Assembly (NCBI GenBank): GCA_958295905.1
Contig: OY282382.1
Span: forward strand, 5,700,910-5,764,909
Reading direction: 5' to 3'
Origin: an uncultured Vicinamibacterales bacterium
Lineage (GTDB): Bacteria > Acidobacteriota > Vicinamibacteria > Vicinamibacterales > UBA8438
DNA: 64,000 nt
Part shown: positions 51,700 through 61,600 of the stretch, piece by piece
Layout of the letters: each line of letters begins with the position of its first letter
Position numbering within the stretch: position 1 is the first letter of the stretch
Program-made: the position numbers and the translations under genes
The notes under the pieces: model-generated
Told to the model about the DNA's origin: nothing
Database searches by the model: none
What the model saw: only the letters and a program-made list of their open reading frames with translations

Positions 51700-53168
51700 G
51701 CCAGATGTCGCCACTGCTGCATCACCTCGATACCTTCTTCCAATAGAGCGCGGTCGCGATCGGTGACGGCGGCATCCGGCACGAGAAGCACGTGCCGGGC
51801 CTCGCCGGGCTCGAGCTTCAGCATGCCGCCGCCGAGCGGATGCCCTTCGAGCTCGCAACTGAGCCGGCCGGCCGGCGAGTTCCACGCCGCGGAGAGCCCC
51901 TGTTCGGAGATGCCTCCATCCTCGAACAGGCCTGACCTGAGGTCGACGGCCAGAAGCGTGTTCGTGCACGCGCACCGACCCCGATTCACGGCCAGCGCAG
52001 GGGACTTTCCGCTCATGTACGTCAGGACGAACGCAGGACGCCGAACGTCGGGAACCGTGTACCACGGGGTCCGGTTGCGGCACTTGTAGGAGGCTTTCGC
52101 CCGCTGGCCTTCGGCGGTGTCCAGATACGCCCGGACCGCGCCCGGCACCTGGGCGCGCGGGGGTATGCGCAGGAGCAATACCGGTTCATCCTTCGCCACC
52201 CAGCGCTCCACGTCGGCGTCGTCGATCACCGCACCGGTGAGGTACCGGCTGTTCCGAATGGACGGCACGAGGAACTCGTCCGGTATCGCGAAGCGCCGCA
52301 CGTCGGACGGACGCAGATGAAAGAAGCCATTCGCGCCGCTGACGTACCCGATGCCGACCTGCGCGATCTGTCCGAGGCGGACCGCGTCCGGTTCGGTCGC
52401 CATACGCTCGTAGAGGCGCCGAACGCGCGGCGGCAGCAGGAACGGCCGCAGCCGGCGGCGCCATCGGACACGCCAAGCCTCCACGGAGATGTCCTCCGAC
52501 ACCGGCGGCGGCATCGCACGGGGGTCGAATCGTTCGACTCTCGACAACCGGATGGCGCCGGCGCGGGAGCCCGCGCGGTCGGCCAACAGCAGCCAGCAGT
52601 CTTCCGACAGCCGCGGGAAGATCTTGTCCTGGATGGCGACCAGGCGCACACAACCGAAGTTGGCGACCAGATAGTCCATGAGCGGGCCGGCGTACGGCGC
52701 GTGACCGATCTCGGCCGGCACGACGAAGGCCATCCGCCCGCCCGGACGCAGCTTGCTGGCCGCGGCAACGATGAACGGCGCCCATGACGACGACAGTCCG
52801 CTGAAAACGACGCCCAGGCGGCGGCAGTAGTCGAGCGCGGCCCGCCGGGTCGCGCCGGCGAACCGCTGGTACCGAATGAACGGCGGGTTGCCGGCGGCGC
52901 AATCGAACCGGCGCCGGTCCGTTGCCGCCCAGGTGAAGAAGTCGTCCTCGATGATCGTGGCTCCCGGCGCCCGCTGCGCAGACTCGGCGACCGAGGCCGG
53001 GTCCCTTTCGACCCCCACGCTGTTCGGGTGACGCGCAACGAAACGGCCGTCGCCGCTCGACGGATCGAGGAGGCTGTCGGCCGGATCTCGAACTACCCAC
53101 CGCACCAGGGCGTGAGCCACCGCTTCCGGCGTGAAGTAGGCTCCGAGCGTCTTGTTGTCGCGCGGCAT
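51696..53168 (-). CDS. N6-adenine DNA methyltransferase (type II R-M)
   Basis: 490 residues. LGAYFTPEAVAHALVRWVV is the opening of the Eco57I/TaqI-type class; motif I is LLDPSSGDGRF and the catalytic motif IV is NPPFIRY. A C-terminal target-recognition region follows (residues about 250-490; GIGYVSGANGFFHLRPSDVR is typical). It transfers a methyl group from S-adenosylmethionine to adenine in its recognition site. It is coupled to the restriction gene by a 4-bp overlap. ATG was chosen just before the FTP motif. Confidence 0.88.
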   Translation of the reverse strand: MPRDNKTLGAYFTPEAVAHALVRWVVRDPADSLLDPSSGDGRFVARHPNSVGVERDPASVAESAQRAPGATIIEDDFFTWAATDRRRFDCAAGNPPFIRYQRFAGATRRAALDYCRRLGVVFSGLSSSWAPFIVAAASKLRPGGRMAFVVPAEIGHAPYAGPLMDYLVANFGCVRLVAIQDKIFPRLSEDCWLLLADRAGSRAGAIRLSRVERFDPRAMPPPVSEDISVEAWRVRWRRRLRPFLLPPRVRRLYERMATEPDAVRLGQIAQVGIGYVSGANGFFHLRPSDVRRFAIPDEFLVPSIRNSRYLTGAVIDDADVERWVAKDEPVLLLRIPPRAQVPGAVRAYLDTAEGQRAKASYKCRNRTPWYTVPDVRRPAFVLTYMSGKSPALAVNRGRCACTNTLLAVDLRSGLFEDGGISEQGLSAAWNSPAGRLSCELEGHPLGGGMLKLEPGEARHVLLVPDAAVTDRDRALLEEGIEVMQQWRHLA

Positions 53169-53357
53169 CGGTTTCGACGTGCCGGAGCGCAAAACGCGGT
53201 CCGGCTGGACCGCGGCAGTCGGGACGGGGCGCATCAAGCACCAGTGTACCCCGCTTACTCCCGCAGGCGGCGCCCGCACAAGTGCAGACACCCTATGGAT
53301 TCGATACAACCCCGGGACGGGGCGCCGTCGTGCGCCCCGCGCGCGACGCTCCTGCCG

Positions 53358-54818
53358 CTACGCCAGAATCCCCCGGATGGGGTGCCCGTCCACGTCGGCG
53401 AGGCGGAAGTCCCGGCCGCCGAAACGGTAGGTCAGGTTGCGGTAATCGAGGCCGAGCAGGGTGAGCACGGTGGCGTGGAGGTCGCGCACGGTGTGGGCGT
53501 TCTCGACGACGCGGTAGCCGTACTCGTCGGTCCGGCCGTAGATGAAGCCCTTCTTCAGGCCGCCGCCGGCCATCCACAGGCTGAAGCCGTAGGGGTTGTG
53601 GTCGCGGCCGTTGGCGCCCTGCACGAACGGGGTGCGGCCGAACTCGCCCGAAAAGATGACAAGCGTCTCGTCGAGGAGGCCGCGGGCCTTGAGGTCCTTG
53701 ACGAGCCCGGCCACCGGCTGGTCGACGGTCAGGGCGTTGGCGGTGTGGCCCTCCTCGAGCTTGGTGTGCTGGTCCCACGGGTTGGCGGCCTGCCCCATGC
53801 CGTCGGTGCCGACCATGGTGAGCTCGACGAAGCGCACGCCGCGCTCGACGAGCCGCCGCGCCACCAGGCACTGGCGCCCGTAGGCGGCGGTGGACGCGTT
53901 GGGCGAGTCCATGCCGTAGAGCCGCCTGGTGGCCTCGGTCTCGCCCGCGAGGTCGACGAGCTCGGGCACCGCGGTCTGCATGCGGTAGGCGATCTCGTAG
54001 TTGTCGATGGCCGCCTCGACCTGCCGGTCTCCGCCGATGCGGTCGAGGAAGGCGGCGTCGAGGTCGGCGATGAGCCCCAGGCGGTCGCGCTGCCGCCGGT
54101 CCGTCTCGCGGGGCCGCACGTTGTTGAGGGGCTCGGCGTTCTCGGGATAGAGCATCGAGCCCTGGTGGACCGCGGGCAGGAAGCCGTTGCCGAAGACGTT
54201 GACGCCGCCCAAGGGGATGCCGCCGCTGCCGAGGACCACGAACCCCGGCAGGTTCTGGTTCTCGGTGCCGAGGCCGTAGGTCACCCAAGCCCCCATGCTG
54301 GGGAACCCGTTGAAGGGCATGCCGCAGTGGAAGTAGAAGTTCGCCTGGGCGTGCTCCATGAACGGCGCGGTCATCGAGCGGATGACGGTCAATTCGTCGG
54401 CCACGCCCCCGATGTGGGGGAACAACGCGCTCACGGGAATGCCGCTCTCGCCGTAGCGGGTGAACGCCCAGGGGCTCGGCCAGATGTTGCCGTCCTGGTT
54501 GAACATCGTCCGCTCGGTCTGGAACGGCATCGGCCGCCCCGCCTCGGCCGCGAGCCTCGGCTTGGGGTCGAACGAGTCGACGTGCGACAGCCCCCCGGAC
54601 ATGTAGCAGAAGATGACGTTCTTCACCTTCGGCGGGAAGTGCGGCGGCTTCGCGGCGAGGGGGCCGTCGACGGCCTCCTGGGCCAGGCCCGCGTAGGACG
54701 CATCGGCCATCAGGGCCGACAGCGCGAGCAGGCCGAACCCCGTCGAGGTCTGGCGCAGCATCTCCCGGCGGGTGGGGAACGGACGGGGGGCGGGGTGGCG
54801 ACGCGGGTCAAGGCACAT
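53358..54818 (-). CDS. DUF1501 family secreted protein
   Basis: 486 residues. TRREMLRQTSTGFGLLALSA is a twin-arginine-like signal. Alkaline-phosphatase/sulfatase-like fold markers follow: NVIFCYMSGGLSHVDSFDPK, MEHAQANFYFHCGMPFNG, GTDGMGQAANPWDQHT, and SGEFGRTPFVQGANGRDHNP. DUF1501 proteins usually lie next to DUF1553/DUF1549 cytochrome-like proteins, as here; the pair is common in Planctomycetota and Acidobacteriota and is linked by inference to polysaccharide breakdown. It lies directly downstream of the DUF1553 gene. Confidence 0.87.
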   Translation of the reverse strand: MCLDPRRHPAPRPFPTRREMLRQTSTGFGLLALSALMADASYAGLAQEAVDGPLAAKPPHFPPKVKNVIFCYMSGGLSHVDSFDPKPRLAAEAGRPMPFQTERTMFNQDGNIWPSPWAFTRYGESGIPVSALFPHIGGVADELTVIRSMTAPFMEHAQANFYFHCGMPFNGFPSMGAWVTYGLGTENQNLPGFVVLGSGGIPLGGVNVFGNGFLPAVHQGSMLYPENAEPLNNVRPRETDRRQRDRLGLIADLDAAFLDRIGGDRQVEAAIDNYEIAYRMQTAVPELVDLAGETEATRRLYGMDSPNASTAAYGRQCLVARRLVERGVRFVELTMVGTDGMGQAANPWDQHTKLEEGHTANALTVDQPVAGLVKDLKARGLLDETLVIFSGEFGRTPFVQGANGRDHNPYGFSLWMAGGGLKKGFIYGRTDEYGYRVVENAHTVRDLHATVLTLLGLDYRNLTYRFGGRDFRLADVDGHPIRGILA

Positions 54819-54834
54819 GGGAGAACCTCGGCCA

Positions 54835-54865
54835 GGTCTGCGCCGTAGAACGGCGCGGACGCCTA
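54835..54865. repeat. Palindromic repeat family C, stop-codon copy
   Basis: GGTCTGCGCCGTAGAACGGC followed by GCGGACGCCTAG: a GCGCCGT/ACGGCGC-type palindrome whose last bases are the stop codon of the minus-strand DUF1553 gene. Confidence 0.65.
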
Positions 54866-57800
54866 GCGAATGAACAGGTATTCCTTCAGGTTGAACAGGC
54901 TGTGCGCGACGTCCTGCCACACCTGCGGGTCGTAGAGCAGCAGGTGCGGCGCGCTGCCGCGCGCCGCCGCCGCCGTGTCGAGGTAGGCGGCGATGCGCGC
55001 GCGCTCCGCGTCGGCGGGCCGGCGGGTCAGCGCCTTGAGGAACATGTGGTCGATGCGGCTCTCAATCGACCCCGCCTCGCCCTCGGCGAGACGCCGCCCC
55101 CATTCCGCCGCCTGCCCGATGACGAACGGGCTGTTGAGCATGGTCAGCGACTGCGCGGGCACGTTGGTGACGTCGCGCTGGCCGCGCGTGGTCGCCGGCC
55201 GCGGCAGGTCGAAGACGTCCAGGAACGGGTTGTGCGCGTTGCGGCGAATCTCCTGGTAGATGCTGCGGCGCCCGTCGCCGTCGAGGGGACCGTTGTTCGG
55301 GTCGCCCTCCGTCAGCCCGTACCGCGCCGCGTAGCGCACCGGCACCGAGGGACCGTACAGCGTCGGGTCGAGCCGGCCGGACACCGAGAGAATCGAGTCT
55401 CGGACGGCCTCGGCGTCGAGCCGCCGGAGGTTGGCGTGCTGCAGCAGCCGGTTGGACGGGTCGGCCGCGAGGGCCTCCGGCGACCCCCGGCTGCCCATGC
55501 GGTACGCGGCGGTCGACACGAGGCGCCGGACCAGCCGCTTGACGGAGTAGCCGCCGCCCGCGAACTCCGCCGCGAGGTGGTCGAGCAGCGCGGGGTGGGA
55601 CGGCGCGTCGCCCAGGCGTCCGAAGTTGTCGACGGTGCGGACGAGGCCGTACCCGAACAGGTGGCGCCAGACGCGGTTCACCGCGACGCGCGCGGTGAGG
55701 GGGTTGTCGGGCGCGGTGATCGCGCCGGCGAGGCGCAACCGGACCAAGCCGGGGTCGGGATACGGCTGCGCGTCGAGCGCGGCGAGGAACGCGCGCGGCA
55801 CCGCGTCGCCGAGGTTCTTGTGGTTGCCGCGCACCAGCAGCGGCTGGTCCGGCGCCGCCTCTTCGACCACCCCGGGGGCGCGGCGCGCCACCGGCACGTC
55901 GCGCTCGAGCAGCCGGTAGCGGGCGGCCGGCGCGCGCAGCGCCACGAGCTGTTCCAGCGACCGCGGCAGCAGATCGGCGCGCACGAACTCGTCGAGGAAC
56001 GCCGCCTCGGTCTCGGTCAGCGCGCCGAGCCTCCACCGGGACACGACCTCGCCGAGGCGCCGGCCGACGAGCGCGGCCAGGGCCTCGCGCGAGTCGGGCG
56101 GCGTCGCGCCAGCCCCCGCCAGCAGATGCAGCACCGGCAGATCGGTGTCGAGCGGCGTCGCCGCCTCGTCGTGGAACAGCACCTGCCCGACCCCCATCGA
56201 CGAGCGGCCGTCGCCGCGCCGCACCGGCCGGTTCGTCTGCCGGCCGTCCTCGGGGTCGAGCGTGAACTGCGTCACGTCGTTCTGGGTCGCGAACTCGATG
56301 TAGGCGGTGAAACCCTTCCAGAAGGCGGTGTCCCACTGCGCCCAGGTCATCCGGTCGCGCTTCGGGCTGTAGCGCAGGTGGTAGATGCCGCCGCGCGGCA
56401 CCGCGTAGTTCTCGATGATGAGGTTGGCGAAGCTGAGGTCGCCGCCGAGCACCCGCAGGCTGATGAAGTCGTTGTCGATGGTGAACCGCGGCGTCTGGAT
56501 GACCCCCGCGTGCTTCGACGACAGCAGGTGCGTGTAGGCGCCGCCGGGATAGATGCCGGTCAGCAGGCGGTCGCCCCGCCGCTCGACCGCGAACTCGCCG
56601 GGCGGCGACGGCGCCTCGGGGCGGCCCACGCCGTGCCCGACGGTCGCGGCGTAGTCGGCCCCCGCGAGATCCCACGCGACCTGGAAGTGCTCGCGGTTGA
56701 ACCGCCCGCGGTCCGCCAGCTCCGTATCCCACCGGGCGCGCAGCGCTTCCCAGGCGCGCGGCAGGTCCGCATCCGCCACCGCGGCGAGCGCGCGCCACGC
56801 GGCCAGCGCGCCGCCGTCGCGCTCGTCCCGCGGCGGCGCCGCGGCGCGTTCCGATGCCGCGGGCACCGGGTCCGCCTCTTCTTCCAGCAGCCGCGCCCCC
56901 ACCGTCTCCGCCGCCTCGAGCCACGCATCGGCGAGTCCGTCGCGGATCTCCTGCTTCAGCGCCGCGAGGGCGTCCCGGTTGGTCTCGAGGAGAGCGGGGT
57001 CGTCGATGGCGCGCTGGGTCGGGCGCGCGCCGTAGAGGGTGCCGAACAGCGAGTAGTAGTCCTTCTGGCTGATCGCGTCGAACTTGTGGTCGTGGCACCG
57101 GGCGCACGAGACGGTCAGGCCCATGAACGCCTTCGACACCACGTCCACCTGGTTGTCGGTCCACTTGACCCGGTCCTCCCACGGATCGACAGGCTGGTAG
57201 CCGTGCTCGACGAGCCGGTAGTGGGCGGTGCCGATGATCGACTCGTTGGTGCGGCTCTCGGCGTCGAGCCGGGGCGCCGGCAGCAGATCCCCGGCCACGT
57301 GCTCCCGAATCAACTGGTCGTAAGGCACATCGCCGTTGAACGCGCGGATCAGGTAGTCGCGGTAGCGCCACGCGAGGGGGATGTCGGGGTCGCCTTCGCT
57401 GCCGTGCGATTCGCTGTAGCGGAACAGGTCCATCCAGTGGCGCGCCCACCGCTCGCCGAAGTGCGGCGAGGCGAGGTACCGGTCGACGAGATCGGCATAG
57501 GCGTCGGGCGACGGGTCGCCGGCGAACCGGGCGACCTCGGCCAGCGTCGGCGGCAGCCCGCGCAGATCGAACGACAGCCGGCGGATCAGCGTCCGCCGGT
57601 CGACCGGCGGCGCCGGATCGAGCCCCTCGGCCTCCAGCCGGGCGAGGATGAACCGGTCGACCGCGCCCCGCGGCCACGCCTCGTCACCGACCGCGGGCGG
57701 ATCGGCCGGCTCGACCGGTTGCCACGCCCAGTGCGAGCGGCGCCGCTTGTCCAGATCGAACGGCTCGGACGGGTCCGGCGCACCCGCCGCCGCTGCCGCG

Positions 57801-58189
57801 TCCTCGGGCCACGGCACCCCCATCTCGACCCAGGCGATCAGGCTCTCCACCGCCGACGGGTCCAGGGCGCCGGTCGGCGGCATCAGCACGGGCCGCCCCT
57901 GCACCCGCTGCACGAGCGGGCTCGCGTGCGGGTCGCCCGGCACCACCGCGGGCCCGCTGTCGCCGCCCGCGAGCAGCCCGCCGCGGCTGTCGAGCCGCAG
58001 CCCCCCGAAGGGCGTCTCGAGCCCCGCGCCGTGGCACTGGAAACACTGCTCCGCGAGCAGCGGACGGATCTCGGTCTCGAAGAACTCGATCTGCTCCGGG
58101 CTCGGCCCCGCCGGCTGGGCGCCGGCCCGGACGCCGGCAACGAGGGCGACGGCCAAGCCCAGGAGCGCCGCACAAGATCTGAAACTCAT
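54863..58189 (-). CDS. Secreted cytochrome-like protein with DUF1549 and DUF1553 domains
   Basis: 1108 residues with signal peptide (ending VRAGAQ). The planctomycete-type cytochrome domain (residues about 30-125) has the heme motif CFQCH. DUF1549 follows at about 185-390 (FSFDLRGLPPT-like: LSFDLRGLPPTLAEVARFAG; second CxxCH in SCARCHDHK). DUF1553 occupies about 835-1090 (NPLTARVAVNRVWRHLFGYG; LDVFDLPRPATTRGQRDVTN). Probably a periplasmic redox protein acting with the DUF1501 partner; substrate unknown. Confidence 0.9.
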   Translation of the reverse strand: MSFRSCAALLGLAVALVAGVRAGAQPAGPSPEQIEFFETEIRPLLAEQCFQCHGAGLETPFGGLRLDSRGGLLAGGDSGPAVVPGDPHASPLVQRVQGRPVLMPPTGALDPSAVESLIAWVEMGVPWPEDAAAAAGAPDPSEPFDLDKRRRSHWAWQPVEPADPPAVGDEAWPRGAVDRFILARLEAEGLDPAPPVDRRTLIRRLSFDLRGLPPTLAEVARFAGDPSPDAYADLVDRYLASPHFGERWARHWMDLFRYSESHGSEGDPDIPLAWRYRDYLIRAFNGDVPYDQLIREHVAGDLLPAPRLDAESRTNESIIGTAHYRLVEHGYQPVDPWEDRVKWTDNQVDVVSKAFMGLTVSCARCHDHKFDAISQKDYYSLFGTLYGARPTQRAIDDPALLETNRDALAALKQEIRDGLADAWLEAAETVGARLLEEEADPVPAASERAAAPPRDERDGGALAAWRALAAVADADLPRAWEALRARWDTELADRGRFNREHFQVAWDLAGADYAATVGHGVGRPEAPSPPGEFAVERRGDRLLTGIYPGGAYTHLLSSKHAGVIQTPRFTIDNDFISLRVLGGDLSFANLIIENYAVPRGGIYHLRYSPKRDRMTWAQWDTAFWKGFTAYIEFATQNDVTQFTLDPEDGRQTNRPVRRGDGRSSMGVGQVLFHDEAATPLDTDLPVLHLLAGAGATPPDSREALAALVGRRLGEVVSRWRLGALTETEAAFLDEFVRADLLPRSLEQLVALRAPAARYRLLERDVPVARRAPGVVEEAAPDQPLLVRGNHKNLGDAVPRAFLAALDAQPYPDPGLVRLRLAGAITAPDNPLTARVAVNRVWRHLFGYGLVRTVDNFGRLGDAPSHPALLDHLAAEFAGGGYSVKRLVRRLVSTAAYRMGSRGSPEALAADPSNRLLQHANLRRLDAEAVRDSILSVSGRLDPTLYGPSVPVRYAARYGLTEGDPNNGPLDGDGRRSIYQEIRRNAHNPFLDVFDLPRPATTRGQRDVTNVPAQSLTMLNSPFVIGQAAEWGRRLAEGEAGSIESRIDHMFLKALTRRPADAERARIAAYLDTAAAARGSAPHLLLYDPQVWQDVAHSLFNLKEYLFIR

Positions 58190-58248
58190 CGTGCCCCGCA
58201 CTTTAGCGCCGGTCCGACCTCGACGCAAGCGGCGCCCGGATCCCCCGC

Positions 58249-58419
58249 AGGACCATCCCACGCTCCGCCGCCGCCGTGCGCAGGCGGCATCGTGGCGGGT
58301 CCTGGGGCTCCGGACGGGCGGAATCGTGGGTCTCACGCGGCGCCGGCCGGTCGGCAAGACGGTGGCGACCCCTCGAATCGGGGGCGGGCCGTCACCCGCA
58401 GTCAGCGTGGGATGCCCCT
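58249..58419 (-). repeat. Dispersed repeat family B, copy 3 (inverted)
   Basis: 171 bp. AGGACCATCCCACGCT at one end and AGCGTGGGATGCCCCT at the other; the interior matches copies 1 and 2. It marks the left edge of the kinase/ATPase gene block, 259 bp before its start. Confidence 0.85.
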
Positions 58420-58677
58420 GGGATCCCCCGTTTCCGCTACTTCGTCCCCCGATACCCGCCCCGCACTATCCTCAACCGTGCCGACAGTCGGCTCTCAGAC
58501 ACACGGAGGACATTGTATGCTTTGCCGCGATGCCGCCGGGCCGCCCACCGGCCGTTGCCGTCCCTGGATGACGGCCACGCGCGCCGGCGGGCGATCGGAA
58601 GTCCACCTGCCGGGCAGGCGACGCTTCATGCGATTCCGGCCGCGATCCGCCGTGAATGGAACTAACGGAACGGCGAC

Positions 58678-61600
58678 ATGAACGTGACCCCATTCCACTG
58701 CGGGCCTTTCGCCAACGAGAGCGAACGCACGGCATTCGAGCATCTCAGAAGCCGCATCGAGTCGTCGCTCGGGGCCGGCGACGACCAATGGATACTGCTG
58801 ACCAATCTCACGTGGTCGGTCACGCACCAGTTCCAGGCGGACGAGATCGACCTGATCGCCATCGGTCCGACCGGCGTGCGCGTCATCGAAGTCAAGCACT
58901 GGTCGCGGCGCTGGGTCGATGAGCACCCGGACCTCGTGGACCAGGAAGCGGACCGGGTCACGAACAAGGCGCGCAAGATCGGCACCACTTCCCGCAAGTC
59001 CGTACCGGACCTCGGGCGCGTGGACGGCGTGATTCTGCTGACGCGCGAATCGCCGGGCATCAAGGAGCTGGCCGGCCGGGTCGTCCGGGGGGTGCGGTTC
59101 TGCACGCTGAAAGAGTGGCGCGAGGCCGTCGATTTCGACGGGGCGCCGGCGCTGCGCCCGCAACAGGTGGCGCGGCTCGGCCGTCTCCTGGCGCCGAAAA
59201 GCGCGGTCGCTTTGGACGGTTCCCTGCGGCGGTTCGCCGGCTACGTCAACCTGGAGCGCCGCACGCCCCCGGCCGAGCGGTTCCACCGCGTATACCAGGG
59301 TGTCCACGCCACCCGGCACGACAAGGTGATTCTGCATCTCTACGACCTGTCGGCGAGCGACGAGGCGCACGCCGAGACGCGGGCGATGCGGGGGTTCGAG
59401 ACGTTGCGCCGGCTGCAACTGCACGCCTGGGCGCCGCGCGTACTCGATTCCTGGCAGGCGGCGCCCGGCTACGCGGGCGAGATGCACTTCTTCACCGTCA
59501 CCGACCCGCTGGCGCCTTCCGTCGAGAAACGCGCGTCGGACCCGTCGTGGGACACCCCGGCGCGGCTCGCCTTCTCCAGGGCTGCCCTGGGCGCGTTGGG
59601 CGAGCTGCATGGGGAGACGTCGGACGGCGCGCCCATCCTGCACCGCAACCTGACGCCGGGGACGGTGCTCGTCCGGCACGACAACACGCCGATCTTCACC
59701 GGCTTCGAGTTGTCGAAAATCCCGTCCGAACGGAGCGTGGCGTCGGTGGGGCCGCCGTCGGGGAAATGGCCGCCGTCGACGGCGCCGGAAGTGCGCGCGC
59801 AAGGACTGCACGCGGCGGACACCCGGTCGGACCGCTACGCGCTCTGCGCCAGCCTGCGCGTCCTGTTCGAGGACCGGGACGACGAAACCAGCCGCCAAGC
59901 CCTTGAAGGGCTGGCTTCGGGCACGGCGGACGATCCGGCGCAGCGCGGCGAGCCGTCCGCGCTCGACGCGCGCTTCTCGGCGCTGCTCGGTGAGTCCCCG
60001 CCCGCGCCGCCGCCTCCGCCGGCGCGGTTCTGGACGGAAGATCAGATCGTGCCGTTCCGCGGCGGCCACTACCGGGTGGTCGAACGCCTCGGCTCCGGCG
60101 GGGTGGGCACGACGTTCAAGGTCGTGCAGCTCGACCGCACGAGGCAGAAGGAGTTCGGGACCTTCGTCGCCAAGGTGTGTCATGACGAGGAGGCGGGACG
60201 CCGCGCCGTGGGCGCCTACCGGCTGGCGCGATCGCACCTGCAGCACCAAGCCGTCTCCGGGATCCTCGAGGTGGCGTCGGCGTGGCGCGAGAACGAGTTC
60301 ACGGCGCTCATGACCTGGGTCGAGGGCTCGCCGCTGCGCGATTTCGCGGGGGTCCTGCCGCTGCTCGTGGACGACCTCGACGAGACCTCCGCCGACGCGC
60401 TGACCCGCTTCTGGCTGCGGACGATGTGCGAGGCCCTCGACGTGCTGCACCGCAACGGTCTCATCCATGGCGACGTGAGCCCCGGCAACCTGATCGTGTC
60501 CGGGCGCAACCTCGTGCTCACCGATTACGACTTCGTCGGCCGGATCGATGAACCGATCGCCGCGCCGGGCGCCGCGCTCTACTGCGCGCCGTCCCACCAC
60601 GCGGGCCGGCCGGCGTCGCCTTCCGACGACCTGTACGCGCTGGCGGCCAGCTTCTTTCACGTGATCTTCGAGCGCGAGCCGTTCCGCCACGGCGGCGCGC
60701 CGGCGAAGGAGCGCGGCCTGAACTGGGAAGCGGTCGACCCCGAACAGCGCGCGGAGTATCCCACGGTGCTGGAGTTCCTCCGCCGGGCCACCGACCCTGA
60801 CCCGGATCAGCGGTTCCCGTCGGCGGCCGAAGCGCTGAAGGCGCTGGCGGTAGCGCCGCCCGTCCCGCCGCCGCCCGTCGTCGCACCTATGCCAGTGGTC
60901 TCGCCGCCGCCGGAAGTGCCGCCCGCGTCGCCGGCGGAAGGTCCGGCGCTCGTCCCCGCGCCGTCGGCCGGGAAACCCGCGCCGGTTCCCGAGCCGTCGG
61001 CGGCGCCGACGCCCGTCCCCGCGCCGGCCGCGGGTGGACCCGCACCGGTCGAGCCGCCCGATGCGCCGGCCGTACGCCGCGAGCAGCGGGTGGAGTGGCT
61101 GCGGGGGTTGTTGCAGTCGTATCCGGGGTCGCGGTGGGGGAACCAGGAGACGCGCGGGCTCGACAGCCCCTTCGCCGAGCAGACGTACGTCGAGACGCCC
61201 CTCGAGGCGGCGTTGCGCGACGACGTGCGGGCGCGCCGCGTCCGGCTCGTCGTCCTCTGCGGCAACGCCGGCGACGGGAAGACGGCGCTGCTCCAGCATC
61301 TCGCCGGACAGTTCGGCCTCGAACGGCCCGCGTCGTCCGAGCGGGTGCTGGAGGGGGAGACGGACGACGGCCTGCGCGTGCGGATGAACCTCGACGGTTC
61401 GGCGTCGTGGCGGGGGCGGTCGGCCGACGACCTGATCGACGAGTTCCTGGCGCCGTTTCGGGAGGGGCCGCCGGCGGAGGACGTCGCGCATCTGCTGGCG
61501 ATCAACGACGGGCGTCTGCTGGAGTGGATCGAGAGGGTCGAAGGGCGCGGGCGGGAGACCGCCCTCACGCGGGCGCTGTACGAGGCCCTTCAGCGGGCTC

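Noticed and set aside
54902-58681. 1259-codon plus-strand open frame
   Set aside because: Antisense to the DUF1549/DUF1553 gene, whose heme motifs and signal peptide are on the minus strand.
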